Source of the DNA: Sphaerimonospora thailandensis
GTDB taxonomy: Bacteria; Actinomycetota; Actinomycetes; Streptosporangiales; Streptosporangiaceae
NCBI RefSeq assembly: GCF_016863115.1
Contig: NZ_BOOG01000029.1
Location: 34,724-98,723 of the forward strand
Length of the DNA stretch: 64,000 nt
Direction of reading: 5' to 3'
Shown here: positions 17,243 to 27,048 of the stretch, piece after piece
Numbering within the stretch: the stretch's first letter is position 1
Layout of the letters: every line of letters begins with the position of its first letter
Translations under genes and position numbers: made by a program
The notes under the pieces: model-generated
Told to the model about the DNA's origin: nothing
Database searches by the model: none
What the model saw: the letters and a program-made list of their open reading frames with translations, nothing else

Positions 17243-17707
17243 TCAGGGGGCGACGATGAGGGTCTGGGGGGCGATCTGGCGCATCAGGGTGCGTAGCCAC
17301 AGCAGGTGTGCGGCCGTCTCGGCACCGCAGTGGCGGACCACGTCGAGCAGTTCCTCGTCCCCGACTCCCTCGGCGGCCTGCGCGATGAGCGTCCACGAGA
17401 TCTCGCACTGGGTGGCCAGCAGATAGAGGTCGTGCAGGTCCCGCAGCAGGCCGAGACTGCCCCGCCGGGCCCCGGAGAACAGCGCGGAATGCATCCGCTC
17501 GGGCTCCTCGGACAGATGTGCCGAATACCTCCGGACGAACGGCTCCAGCCGGCGGGCGTTGTTCCCGCACTGCACGGCCAGACGCTCGCACACGCCGGTC
17601 AGGTCGGGCTCGTCGGGATGAGCGCGCCGTACCGCGCGCAGGGCGTCCGCCAACTCGTGCTGAGACCGGTGAAGCAAACCGAGGTAATGGGCGAGATGCA
17701 TGCTCAC
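17243..17707 (-). CDS. ferritin-like helical protein, conserved hypothetical
   Basis: A 154-residue, almost entirely helical protein (MHLAHYLGLLHRSQHELADAL at the start) with His and Glu residues spaced as in ferritin-like four-helix bundles. No confident metal site can be assigned. A gene of this type is, to my knowledge, regularly found next to the actinomycete molybdopterin oxidoreductase family encoded just upstream on the same strand, which suggests a shared redox or protective role. Upstream spacing is 97 bp. It could bind iron or act as a chaperone; function unknown. Confidence 0.55.
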   Translation of the reverse strand: MSMHLAHYLGLLHRSQHELADALRAVRRAHPDEPDLTGVCERLAVQCGNNARRLEPFVRRYSAHLSEEPERMHSALFSGARRGSLGLLRDLHDLYLLATQCEISWTLIAQAAEGVGDEELLDVVRHCGAETAAHLLWLRTLMRQIAPQTLIVAP

Positions 17708-17804
17708 CGGCCGTCTCCCTCCGGGTAGGTTGACCTGTCCGCGCTTCAGCCGCCGGCCGTCACCTCCCGGATCTCGTCAGGCCCCGATGGTCGTGCAGGA
17801 CGAG

Positions 17805-20294
17805 TCAGACCTCCTCCAGCCGTTCCGACACCGGGCAGCCCCCCGCCGTAGCCGCCACCCCGGATTGGATGAGGGGATCGAGAGGGGACGCGGCGGAGTA
17901 GACGCCGCCGACGTCGACCGCCACGGGTGCGACCGGCGGCGCCGGAGCGAGCAGCGGCTGCCTGGCGACCGCGTCCCATCCCGTGACGACCGGCGCCCCG
18001 TCCACGACACCGTCCACGACGCCGTCCGCGCCCCCGTTCAGGACATTCAGGTGACTGCCGCCGTTCACCCGGCCGTCCAGATGGCCGTCCGGGGACGGCG
18101 CGGCTCCGTCCAGGGACATGGTGGCGGCGTGCTGCGGGTGCTCGTACTCCGCGGCCCGCAGGAAGGCCCGGGCCTGCCGCCCGGGTGCCCGGTACGGCCC
18201 CGAGCCGTGCTCGGCGCCGGACCGTGCCCTCCGGTACGGCTCCTCGCCGGACTGTGCCCTCCGGTACGGCTCCTCGCCGGACTGTGCCCTCCGGTACGGC
18301 TCCTCGCCGTACTGTGCTCTCAGGTACGGCTCCTCGCCGTACTCGGCCCCCGTCACCAGGTCATGGCCGTACGTCTGGCAGGCGTCGGGGTCGGTGTTGA
18401 AGCGTCCCCCGGCGTAGAGGCGCTCGGTGCCGTGTGAGGAGGACGGCGTGCAGGGCCATTGGATCCCGCCGCGGCGCAGCCGTTCGTAGGTGATGCCGGT
18501 GTAGTCACACGGGCGGCCCCTCGAGCACGCCTGCCACGCCTCGAAGGCCGACCGCGGATCATGCCAGCCGATGAGCGGCGCGCCGTCCCGGTCGCGGAAG
18601 TCCATCCGGCGCGCGTAGTCGAGAAAGACGTCCAGATCCGGCCGGGCCTCGCCGGGCGGTTCCACTGCCTTGCCGCTGATGTGCACCGTGCGGTCGGCGC
18701 CGGTGACGGTGCCGACCTTCTCGCCCCAGCCGGCGGCCGGGAGCACCACGTCGGCGAGCCGCGCCGTATCAGTCAGAAACAGGTCCTGTACGACCACGAA
18801 CAGGTCCTTGCGCCGCAGGATCCGACCCGCGCCGGGCAGCGAGCGCGCGGGATCGGCCCCCGAGATCCACAGCAGCCCGATCGAGCCCTCCTCCGCGTAC
18901 CGGAAGATCCGCATGGCGTGCGTGGCCGGCCCCCAGTGTGGGAGGTCGACGTTCCACAGGGCGGCGAGTTCGCGCACATGACGCGGGTTCGCCCAGTTGC
19001 GCAGACCCGGCAGGCCGCCGGCCGCACCCGTCTCCAGCGCGCCACGCGCCGAGGGCGGCCCCCCCGCATGCAGCACACCGGCCCCCGGGCGGCCCAGCAT
19101 GCCGCGCAGCAGATGGACGTTGTTGACCTGGCAGGTGGCCGCCGTGGCCTGCCAGGCGAGGTGGAAGCCGCCCGCCACGACGGACGCGAGCCGTTCCGCC
19201 GCCCCGAGGATCTCGGCGGCCTGCTCGATCAGCGTCACCGGTACACCGCAGATCTCGGCGGCCCGCCTGGCCGGGTAGGCGTCCACGGCCCGGCACAGCT
19301 CGTCGAAGCCCGCCGTGTGGTTCGCCACATAAGCCTCGTCGTACCAGCCGTTGGCAATCAGCTCGTGCAGTAGGGCGTTCATCAGGGCCACGTTGGTGCC
19401 GTGCCGTACGGCCACGTGGACGTCGGCCTCCCGCGCGGCCGGTGTGCCCTCCGGTCCGACGGCGATCAGCGCCGGGGGGCCGGGGCCGAGGCGGCGGTCG
19501 AGCACGCGCTCCCACAGCACGGGCGGCCCACAATTCGGGTCGCACCCCCACATCGCGATCGCGTCGCAGTGGTCGAGGTCGCCGTACGAGCCGGGCGGCC
19601 CGTCGGTGCCGAAGCTCTCCATGAGGGCCGCGGACGCCGCGGCCGTGCTCAGGCGGGTGTCGCAGTCCATGTGCGGCGTGCCGATCCCGGCCCTGCCGAT
19701 GACGGCGAGGGTGTAGTACTCCTCGAGGAACAGCCGGCCGCCCGTGTGAAACCCGACGCGGCCCCACCCTCCGGGTCTGGCCAGCAACTCCCGGGACCGG
19801 GCGGCGACGCGGTCCATGGCGACGTCCCAGGTCGTCTCGACCAGCCGGCCGTGTTCCCTGACCAGTGGCCTGGTCAGGCGCCCCGCCCCGTCCTGCCCCG
19901 CGTGCCGCCAGCCCTGCCACCGACCCTGCCACTCCTGGGGGTCGAGCCTGCCGTGGTTGACCCGGTCGGCGGCCCGGCCGCGCACCCCCACCACCCGTCC
20001 GTCCCGAACCGCCAATTCGAGCGCGTCACCGCCCGAATGCAGCATGGACACCGCGGGCACCCAGGACTCGACATCGTCCTCAGTGATCCCGTCGTCGAGA
20101 AGGACGTCGACCCGCACCGGCCAGGGACTGCCGGAACGGATCTCGGTGGGCAGCGCGTCGCGCAGACGTCCTGGGAGGGCCGCGGCCAGCCGTTCCACCG
20201 ACCCGGGAGGCCCGTACGGCGTGCGCGGCCCACTGCGCGACCCACTGCGCGACCCACTGCGCGAACCATTGGGGGCGGCGATCCGGTCCAGCAC
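17805..20294 (-). CDS. molybdopterin oxidoreductase family protein, degenerate
   Basis: An 829-residue protein of the DMSO-reductase/nitrate-reductase-like family. The central domain is intact (RLTRPLVR, GRLFLEEYYTLAVIG, QVNNVHLLRGMLGRPGAG, VVQDLFLTDTARLADVVLP). Two key parts are missing. The N-terminal site where relatives carry the cysteine cluster reads WVPAVSMLHSGGDAL with no cysteines. The C-terminal molybdopterin-dinucleotide-binding domain is absent and replaced by a low-complexity Gly/Ala/Val/Asp tail. A decapeptide repeat (YGEEPYRRAQ type) interrupts the region around residues 650-690. The GTG at 20294 is chosen because GGAGGT lies 6 nt upstream; the open frame continues to 20405. 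Probably inactive as a classical oxidoreductase, or repurposed. Confidence 0.75.
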   Translation of the reverse strand: MLDRIAAPNGSRSGSRSGSRSGPRTPYGPPGSVERLAAALPGRLRDALPTEIRSGSPWPVRVDVLLDDGITEDDVESWVPAVSMLHSGGDALELAVRDGRVVGVRGRAADRVNHGRLDPQEWQGRWQGWRHAGQDGAGRLTRPLVREHGRLVETTWDVAMDRVAARSRELLARPGGWGRVGFHTGGRLFLEEYYTLAVIGRAGIGTPHMDCDTRLSTAAASAALMESFGTDGPPGSYGDLDHCDAIAMWGCDPNCGPPVLWERVLDRRLGPGPPALIAVGPEGTPAAREADVHVAVRHGTNVALMNALLHELIANGWYDEAYVANHTAGFDELCRAVDAYPARRAAEICGVPVTLIEQAAEILGAAERLASVVAGGFHLAWQATAATCQVNNVHLLRGMLGRPGAGVLHAGGPPSARGALETGAAGGLPGLRNWANPRHVRELAALWNVDLPHWGPATHAMRIFRYAEEGSIGLLWISGADPARSLPGAGRILRRKDLFVVVQDLFLTDTARLADVVLPAAGWGEKVGTVTGADRTVHISGKAVEPPGEARPDLDVFLDYARRMDFRDRDGAPLIGWHDPRSAFEAWQACSRGRPCDYTGITYERLRRGGIQWPCTPSSSHGTERLYAGGRFNTDPDACQTYGHDLVTGAEYGEEPYLRAQYGEEPYRRAQSGEEPYRRAQSGEEPYRRARSGAEHGSGPYRAPGRQARAFLRAAEYEHPQHAATMSLDGAAPSPDGHLDGRVNGGSHLNVLNGGADGVVDGVVDGAPVVTGWDAVARQPLLAPAPPVAPVAVDVGGVYSAASPLDPLIQSGVAATAGGCPVSERLEEV
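18229..18348. repeat. 30-bp minisatellite inside the oxidoreductase gene
   Basis: Four tandem copies of a 30-bp unit (18229-18258, 18259-18288, 18289-18318, and a diverged copy to 18348). They encode repeats of E-E-P-Y-R-R-A-Q-S/Y-G. The first two copies are identical. The unit length keeps the reading frame, so copy number can change without frameshift. A further 12-bp tandem repeat (about 20230-20266, encoding GSRS units) sits near the 5' end of the same gene. Confidence 0.9.
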
Positions 20295-20523
20295 CTGACA
20301 CCTCCGCGGTGACGATGTGTGAACGACGCTCCCCGTACCCGGTAGTACGCACCCCTCATCCAAGAATCGTGCGAACTGACCGGTTGCTTTTCGAATGCTT
20401 GCCAAACGGCGTTAATTACGGCCCGTGACCCCTTTCACGGCCAGAGATCTGTAAAGTGCGTTTACTGGGGCCTGTCGACACGGCTGACCGGGATCGAACG
20501 GATCCCCGGCACTTGGGGTAGGA

Positions 20524-23436
20524 ATGGACGAACGTACGGCCCGGCCGGTCGTGACGGGCGCTCAAACGCGGCTGGTCGGCCGGCGGGACGCGCTCGACAC
20601 GCTGCACGGCGCACTCGACGCGAGCCTCCGGGAGGGATTCCAGCTCGTCGCGCTGGCCGGTGAGCCGGGCGCGGGCAAGACGCGCCTGCTGGGCGAACTG
20701 GCGACGCTGTCCACCGAACGCGGTTTCGTCCAGCTGTGGGGGCGGGCCGCCGAGTTCGAGCAGGTGATGCCGTTCAGCGCGCTCGTGGACGCGCTCGACG
20801 ACCACCTGGACACACGGCGCCGGGAGATCGCCGAGACCCTGCGGGCCGCGCACACCGTCCCGCTGGCGCGGGTCTTCCCGGCGCTGGCCGCCACCGGTCC
20901 GGCCCCCGACCCACCCGCAGGGGATCTCGATGACGACGACCGCAGCGGCCTGGGCCGCTACCGGGTCTACCGCGCGCTGCGCCATCTGATCGGCACCCTG
21001 GCCGGGCCCTCGGGACTCGTGCTGATCCTCGACGACCTGCACTGGGCCGACGACGGCTCGATGGAGTTCCTCGACCACATCGTCAGGCACCCGGTGGACG
21101 CACCGGTCCTGATCGCGGCCGCGTACCGCCCGGCCCAGGCCACGCCGCGCCTGACCACGCTCGTCCACGGCGCCGGGCCGCGCGGCCACGAGATCACGGT
21201 AGGCCCGCTCGGCCCCGCGGAGGCCGCGGAGTTCCTCGGCCGCTCGGTGGCCCGAGGCCGCGGCAGGGCGCTGTACGAGGCGAGCGGCGGCAACCCGTTC
21301 TACCTGGAGGCCCTGGCCCGGATGGGCGACGCCGACGTGGCCGCGCTGCCGCCCACCGCGCTGGCCGCGCTCCGGATCGAGCTGGGCGGCCTGCCCCCGG
21401 CCGCGCTGCTCCTGGCCCAGGCCGCCGCGGTGGCCGCCGACGAGTTCGAACCGGCGATCGCGGCCGTCGCCGGCGAGATGCCGCTGCCCGCCGCGCTGAC
21501 CGCGCTGGACACGCTGGTGGAGCGGGACATCACCCGGTCGGCCGGCTCCGGCAGGTTCCGTTTCCGCCACCCGCTCGTACGGCAGGCCGCCTACGAGTCG
21601 GCCGCCCCCGGATGGCGCCTGGGCGCCCATGCGCGGATCGCCGCGTACCTCGCCGGTCTGGGCGCCCCCGCCACCGCGCGGGCCCACCACGTGGAGCAGT
21701 CGGGTTCGTTCGGCGACAGGCGATCGGTCGACGTGCTGGTCGAAGCGGCCCGGACGGTCATCACGCACGCGCCGGCGACCTCGGCGCACTGGCTGCGGGC
21801 GGCGCTGCGGCTCATGCCGGACGACCATGACTCACGCGAGGACCGCCTGGCGCTGCTGCTGGAGCTGAGCTGGGCCCAGGGCGTCAGCGGCAGGCTCGCC
21901 GAGGGCCGCGACACCGCCCGCGAACTGCTGCGGCTGCTCCCGGAGGACGACTACCGGCGCAGGGGACGCGCGGCCCGGGTGTGCGCGCTGATGGAGCGCC
22001 AGCTCGACCGTCCGCACGAGGCCCGTGCGTTGCTGCTCGACGAGCTCAGCCGCATGCCGAACCCGCGGGCGGCCGAGGCTGTGCCGCTGCGGATGCGGCT
22101 GGTCGCCGAGAGCATGATGCGGGTCGACTTCCGCGCCGCGCAGGCTGTGCTGGATCTGATGCCGGACTCGGCCGACGACTGGGAGCCGGGTCTCGCCGTC
22201 GCCGTCGCCGCGCTGCGGCCGATGCCGGCCTTCGCCGCCGGACGGGCCGAAGACGCGCTGCGCAGCGCGGAGACCGCCGACCGGCTGCTCGCGGCGGCCC
22301 CCGACGAGCACCTGTCGGAGTGGCTGGACGCCGTCGCGTGGCTGTGCTGGGCGGAGAGCTACCTCGGCCGGTACGGCGACGCCCTGCGCCACTTCGACCG
22401 GGCCGCGGCCGTCGCCCGGTCGACCGGGCAGAGCTACATCCTGACGAACCTGCTGGCGGGCCGGGCCAAGACACTGGTGGCGCTCGGCCGGTTGGACGAG
22501 GCCACGGTCACCGCCGAGGAGTCCGTCGAGGGTGCGCGGCTGCTCGACTCGGGCCAGCAACTCGTCTTCGCGCTCACCCAGCTCTGCCTGGCGGCCACGT
22601 GGAGCGGTGGCGACGAGACCGCGGTGCTCGCCGGCGACGAGGCCGTACGGCGCGGCGTGGGCGGCGGCGAGGTATGGGAGGCCACCGCCCGTTTCGCCAG
22701 GGGCCAGGCGCTGATCAACGCGGGGCGGCCGGAGGAGGGCGCCGAGGCCGTGCTGGACGCCTGCGACCGGTTCGAGTCGCCGAAGCTCGACCGTGGGACG
22801 CTGCTGCAGGCCTGTGAGTCGCTGGCGTGGGCGGCGGCGCTCCGCGGCGAGGACGTTCAGGCGTCGGCCTGGGCGGAGCGTACGGCGCGGCTCGACGACC
22901 CCCGGCTGCCGGCTTTCGCCGGGCTCGTCCCGCTCGCCCGCGCCCACGGCCTGCGCCGCGCCCAGTCGGCCGACTCGGCCGCCGCCGCAGAGGAGGCGGC
23001 CGGCCTGCTGACGGGATGCGAGCGGCGGCTCGACGCCGGGCGCGCCATGCTCGCGGCCGGCCTCGCCCACCAGGAGGCCGCGCAGCGGAGCCGGGCGCGC
23101 GACTGCCTCAGGGCCGCCGCCGAGATCCTGGAGTCGTGCGGTGCGCGGAGCCTGACGGCGCGGGCGCACCGCGCGCTGCGCAGGCTCGGCGTCCGGGTGC
23201 CCTCCGCCGCGACCTCCGCCGCGCCCTCCGCCGTGCTCGGGCTGTCCCCCCGGGAGCTGGAGGTCGCCGGGCTGGTGGCGCAGGGCCTGACCAACCAGCA
23301 GGTCGCCCAGCGGCTGTTTCTCAGCGTGCGCACGGTCGAGACGCACCTGTCGCGGATCTTCGCCAAGCTCGAGGTCTCGTCGCGGGTCGGCGTGGCCACC
23401 GCGCTGAACGCACCCGGCGAAGGCCGCGCGCGCTAG
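20524..23436 (+). CDS. LAL-family LuxR transcriptional regulator
   Basis: A 970-residue large ATP-binding LuxR regulator. The N-terminal AAA/NB-ARC-like ATPase has Walker A GEPGAGKT (residues 46-53) and Walker B LILDDLHWAD (about 168-177). A long helical TPR-like middle follows. A LuxR-type DNA-binding domain closes the protein (LSPRELEVAGLVAQGLTNQQ ... VETHLSRIFAKLEV, about 905-960). LAL proteins activate catabolic or biosynthetic genes on binding a ligand, with ATP as a switch. The gene is divergent from the molybdopterin-type gene across 229 bp and lies upstream of the hydrolase/GMC pair, either of which could be its target. The target is not shown by the sequence. Confidence 0.92.
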   Translation: MDERTARPVVTGAQTRLVGRRDALDTLHGALDASLREGFQLVALAGEPGAGKTRLLGELATLSTERGFVQLWGRAAEFEQVMPFSALVDALDDHLDTRRREIAETLRAAHTVPLARVFPALAATGPAPDPPAGDLDDDDRSGLGRYRVYRALRHLIGTLAGPSGLVLILDDLHWADDGSMEFLDHIVRHPVDAPVLIAAAYRPAQATPRLTTLVHGAGPRGHEITVGPLGPAEAAEFLGRSVARGRGRALYEASGGNPFYLEALARMGDADVAALPPTALAALRIELGGLPPAALLLAQAAAVAADEFEPAIAAVAGEMPLPAALTALDTLVERDITRSAGSGRFRFRHPLVRQAAYESAAPGWRLGAHARIAAYLAGLGAPATARAHHVEQSGSFGDRRSVDVLVEAARTVITHAPATSAHWLRAALRLMPDDHDSREDRLALLLELSWAQGVSGRLAEGRDTARELLRLLPEDDYRRRGRAARVCALMERQLDRPHEARALLLDELSRMPNPRAAEAVPLRMRLVAESMMRVDFRAAQAVLDLMPDSADDWEPGLAVAVAALRPMPAFAAGRAEDALRSAETADRLLAAAPDEHLSEWLDAVAWLCWAESYLGRYGDALRHFDRAAAVARSTGQSYILTNLLAGRAKTLVALGRLDEATVTAEESVEGARLLDSGQQLVFALTQLCLAATWSGGDETAVLAGDEAVRRGVGGGEVWEATARFARGQALINAGRPEEGAEAVLDACDRFESPKLDRGTLLQACESLAWAAALRGEDVQASAWAERTARLDDPRLPAFAGLVPLARAHGLRRAQSADSAAAAEEAAGLLTGCERRLDAGRAMLAAGLAHQEAAQRSRARDCLRAAAEILESCGARSLTARAHRALRRLGVRVPSAATSAAPSAVLGLSPRELEVAGLVAQGLTNQQVAQRLFLSVRTVETHLSRIFAKLEVSSRVGVATALNAPGEGRAR

Positions 23437-23536
23437 TTACGGCACTGGTTACGGGTTTTCCACGATGCCGTCGCACGGGGCGAGACTGGGATGGTTGCCC
23501 CCGGTGCCCTGAAGGCAGGGGTACGAGGAGGCGAGG

Positions 23537-24654
23537 ATGGAGCACCGCATCCCGCGGTTCACGATGGCGGGAGTGGAAGACGCCGAGGTCTCGGTGCATC
23601 CGTTCGCCACGGAGGACGAGCTGGGGCTCACCCTGACCCGGTTCCGCCGGGGCGGGCAGGACGGACGAGACGGTCACGACGACGTCGTGCTGCTCGTCCA
23701 CGGCCTGACCTCGTCGAGCGACATGTTCATCATGCCGGAGCATGTGAACCTGGTCCGGTTCCTGCACCGCAACGGGTACGGCGACGTGTGGGCGCTGGAC
23801 CTGCGGATGAGCAACCGGTTCCCGTACAACGTGGAGACCCGCCGCCGGGACACGCTGGACGACGTCGCCTGCTTCGACTTCCCGGCGGCACTGCTGAACT
23901 CCGCCGCCGCACGGGGGCGCGGCGGGTTCATGTCATCGCGCACTGCCTGGGGTCGGTGGCGTTCCACATGAGCCTGTTCGGCGGGCTGATCGACGGGATC
24001 GCGAGCGTGGTCGCCAACAGCGTGGGCCTGACGCCCCGGGTGCACCCCTGGGCGCGGCTCAAGCTCATGCTCGGGCCGGCCCTGCTGCGGTACGGCCTGG
24101 GCCTGCCGTACCTGGATCCCCGGTTCCGGGACGCACCCCCGCTGACCGGCCGGTGGCTGCTGGCCAGAGCCGTCTCCCTCGCCCATCCCGAATGCGGCGA
24201 GCCGGCCTGCCACATGCAGAGCTTCATGTGGGGCAGCGGCAGGCCCGCCATGTACCGGCACCGCAACCTGCGGCCGCAGACCCATGTCCACGAGCGCCTC
24301 GCCGACCTCAACGGCGCCGGCGCGCTGCACTACTACCGGCACATGCGGAAGATGGTCGCCGCGGGGCGGGTGGTGCGGTTCGACCCCGGCGACCCGCGGC
24401 ACGCGGCGCTGCCGCGCCACTACCTGGCCCGCGCCGCCGAGATCGACACGCCGGTCCTCTACCTGACCGGCGACCGAAACGATGTGTTCACCGACTCCAA
24501 CGTGGTGTGCCACCGACTGCTGTCACGGATCAATCCCGGGCGGCACGAGTTGCGGGTCATCCCCGGTTACGGGCACATCGATCCCCTGATCGGCGGGAAC
24601 GCGCACCTGGACGTGTTCCCGCACATCCTCGACTTCCTCAAGCGGAATTCCTGA
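23537..24654 (+). pseudogene. alpha/beta hydrolase, frameshifted
   Basis: Two phases together encode one alpha/beta hydrolase. The first (23537 to about 23920) gives MEHRIPRFTMAGVEDAEV through the oxyanion region VVLLVHGLTSSSDMF. The second (from about 23925 to 24654) continues with VHVIAHCLGSVAFHMSLFGG, a nucleophile elbow with Cys in place of Ser, and ends with acid and His motifs (LTGDRNDVF, PGYGHIDPLIG). The phases join by a -1 shift in GGGGGCGCGGCGGG (23913-23926), most simply a lost base. The fused product would be about 370 residues. Similar hydrolases accompany or are fused to cholesterol-oxidase-type GMC enzymes, the next gene. Either a real inactivation or a sequencing error in a G-rich run. 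Confidence 0.8.
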
Positions 24655-24695
24655 AGCGGCTGACGTCGCGGCGAAACTGAGAGCAACGGACATAG

Positions 24696-26966
24696 ATGGA
24701 ACACGTCGACGCTGTCGTGGTCGGCTCCGGATTCGGCGGAGCGGTGACGGCCTACCGCCTGGCCGAGGCGGGGCTGTCGGTAGTGGTGCTCGAGCGGGGC
24801 CGGCCGTACCCGCCCGGCTCGTTCCCGCGCGGCCCCGCCCAGTTCGGCCGCGCCTTCTGGGACCCCGACGCCGGCCTGTACGGGATGTTCGACGTGTGGA
24901 GCTTCCGCGACTGCGACTCCGTCGTCGGCAGCGGGCTCGGCGGCGGGTCGCTCGTGTACGCCAACGTGCTGCTGCGCAAGGACGAGGAGTGGTTCGTCCA
25001 CGAGCAGCCGCTGCCGGGCGGCGGCTACGAGTCGTGGCCGGTGACCCGGGCCGAGCTCGACCCCCACTATGACGCGGTGGAACGCATGATCGGCGTCTCG
25101 CCGTACCCGCTGGCCCATCCCGTCTACGCCGACACGCTGAAGACGCGGGCGATGCGGGACGCGGCGGCCGAGCTGGGGCTCGACTGGCGGCTTCCGCCGC
25201 TGGCCGTCAGCTTCGCCCCCTCCCCCGGCGCCGAGCCGGGCCCGGGGTTGCCGATCGCCGATCCCGAGTACGGCAGCCTCCACGGGGTGCCCCGCAGCAC
25301 CTGCCGTCTGTGCGGGGAATGCGACATCGGCTGCAACGACGGCGCGAAGAACAGCCTGGACCACACCTATCTCGCGGCGGCCCGTCATCACGGGGCCGAC
25401 CTGCGGACCCTGCACGAGGTGCGCGGCATCCGGCCGCGGGTGAACGGCGGCTACGACGTGGCCTACGTCGTGCACCTGCCGCCCGCCTCGCCGGGCACCG
25501 GGGACCGCCTGCGGCCGCGATGGACCGGCCCGCACACCATCAGCTGCGACCGCCTCGTCCTCGCCGCCGGGACGTTCGGCACGTCCCAGCTTCTGCTGCG
25601 CGACCGCACCGCGTTCCCCGGCCTGAGCCGTACGCTCGGGACGCGCTTTTCCGGCAACGGCGACGTGCTGGCGTTCCTGCTGCGGGCCACCGACCGCAGC
25701 AGGACCCGGCCGATCAACGCCGCCCGGGGGCCGGTGATCACGAGTGCGATCCGCCTGGGCGACTCCTACATCGAGGACGGCGGCTACCCGGCGTTCGTCG
25801 ACTACCTGGTCGAGGGCGCCGACGTCCGGGCCGGTCTCGGCCGGGCGGCGCGGTTCGTGCTGGAGCGGGTGCGCGGCCTGCTGACGCACGACACGAACCT
25901 GTCGGCCGAGCTCGCCCACCTGATCGGCCGGGGCGAGCTGTCGGGAAGCTCGCTGCCGCTGCTCGGCATGGGGCTGGACGTGCCCGACGGCGTGCTACGG
26001 CTGCGCGACGGCCGGCTCGACCTCGTCTGGTCGCCCGAGACGAGCAAGGACTACTTCGACCGGCTGCGCGCGACCATGCGCAGGATCGGCGACGTGCTGG
26101 GCGCCGACTACGCCGACATGCCCTCCCGGTGGCGTGACCGGGTGATCACCGCACATCCGCTCGGCGGAGCGCCGATGGGCCGCCACCCCGGGGAGGGGGT
26201 GTGCGACGCCTACGGCGAGGTGTTCGGCTTCCCCGGACTGTACGTCGCGGACGGCGCGGCCATGCCGGGACCGGTCGGGGCGAACCCGGCGCTGACCATC
26301 GCGGCGCTGGCCGACCGCATGAGCACGAGGATGCTGGAGACGCGCCAGGGCACGCCGGGGCCTCTCGCCCATGGCAGGCCCGGCGGGCCCGGCACGCGCG
26401 GCGCCACGCCGACGGCACTGTGGTTCATCGAGGAGATGCGGGGCGTCCTCGGGGCCGGCCGGTGCGAGTTCAGGCTCACCATCACGGTCGACGACGCCGA
26501 CCGATTCCTCGCCGAGCCGGAGCATCAGGCTCGGGCCGAGGGCTGGATCGACGCCGCCATTTGCGGGGGCCGGCGTCCCATCGCGCGGGGCTGGTTCAAC
26601 CTCTTCGCCCCCGGAGAGGCACCCGACCACAGGCGCATGCGCTATCGCCTGCACTTCTGGGACGGTTCGAACCAGCCCCGCACCCTGACGGGCTGGAAGG
26701 ACGTGCGCCACGGCCCGCCGACCCGGCTGTGGCTGGACACCTCCACGCTGTACGTCCGGCTGCTGGCCGGCCACGTCGCGGAGGGCGAGGACGGGGACGC
26801 CGAGGAGATCGCGTCGGGGACGCTGCGGATCATGCCGGTCGACCTGGCCCGCATGCTGGCCACCTTCCGCACGGAGGGGCCCGACGGCACGGCCGCGCTC
26901 GCCCGCTTCTGCGGGTTCTTCCTCGGCGAGCTGTGGGACGTCTACCGGCCGCGCCAGGGTGCGTAA
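24696..26966 (+). CDS. GMC-family FAD oxidoreductase, cholesterol-oxidase-like
   Basis: A 756-residue flavoenzyme. The FAD-binding motif GSGFGG is at residues 10-15, and the C-terminal GMC signature reads ANPALTIAALADR with YVADGAAMPG before it. A cysteine cluster CRLCGECDIGCNDGAKNS (about residues 205-222) is typical of the cholesterol-oxidase-like actinomycete group. Beyond about residue 560 an extra domain of 190 residues is present, which in relatives may be a lipid-binding or calycin-like module. It probably oxidises a sterol or other alcohol. It lies 41 bp after the frameshifted hydrolase, likely in one operon. Confidence 0.85.
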   Translation: MEHVDAVVVGSGFGGAVTAYRLAEAGLSVVVLERGRPYPPGSFPRGPAQFGRAFWDPDAGLYGMFDVWSFRDCDSVVGSGLGGGSLVYANVLLRKDEEWFVHEQPLPGGGYESWPVTRAELDPHYDAVERMIGVSPYPLAHPVYADTLKTRAMRDAAAELGLDWRLPPLAVSFAPSPGAEPGPGLPIADPEYGSLHGVPRSTCRLCGECDIGCNDGAKNSLDHTYLAAARHHGADLRTLHEVRGIRPRVNGGYDVAYVVHLPPASPGTGDRLRPRWTGPHTISCDRLVLAAGTFGTSQLLLRDRTAFPGLSRTLGTRFSGNGDVLAFLLRATDRSRTRPINAARGPVITSAIRLGDSYIEDGGYPAFVDYLVEGADVRAGLGRAARFVLERVRGLLTHDTNLSAELAHLIGRGELSGSSLPLLGMGLDVPDGVLRLRDGRLDLVWSPETSKDYFDRLRATMRRIGDVLGADYADMPSRWRDRVITAHPLGGAPMGRHPGEGVCDAYGEVFGFPGLYVADGAAMPGPVGANPALTIAALADRMSTRMLETRQGTPGPLAHGRPGGPGTRGATPTALWFIEEMRGVLGAGRCEFRLTITVDDADRFLAEPEHQARAEGWIDAAICGGRRPIARGWFNLFAPGEAPDHRRMRYRLHFWDGSNQPRTLTGWKDVRHGPPTRLWLDTSTLYVRLLAGHVAEGEDGDAEEIASGTLRIMPVDLARMLATFRTEGPDGTAALARFCGFFLGELWDVYRPRQGA

Positions 26967-27048
26967 GATCGCGCGCTAGATCACCCCTCGGCAACAAGCG
27001 TCGCGTTGGTTCTACCATTCGACCGGTTTCGCCCTAGAATCCGCCCTT

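Noticed and set aside
18229..18348. Possible CRISPR array
   Set aside because: The 30-bp units are directly adjacent without unique spacers and keep a coding frame.
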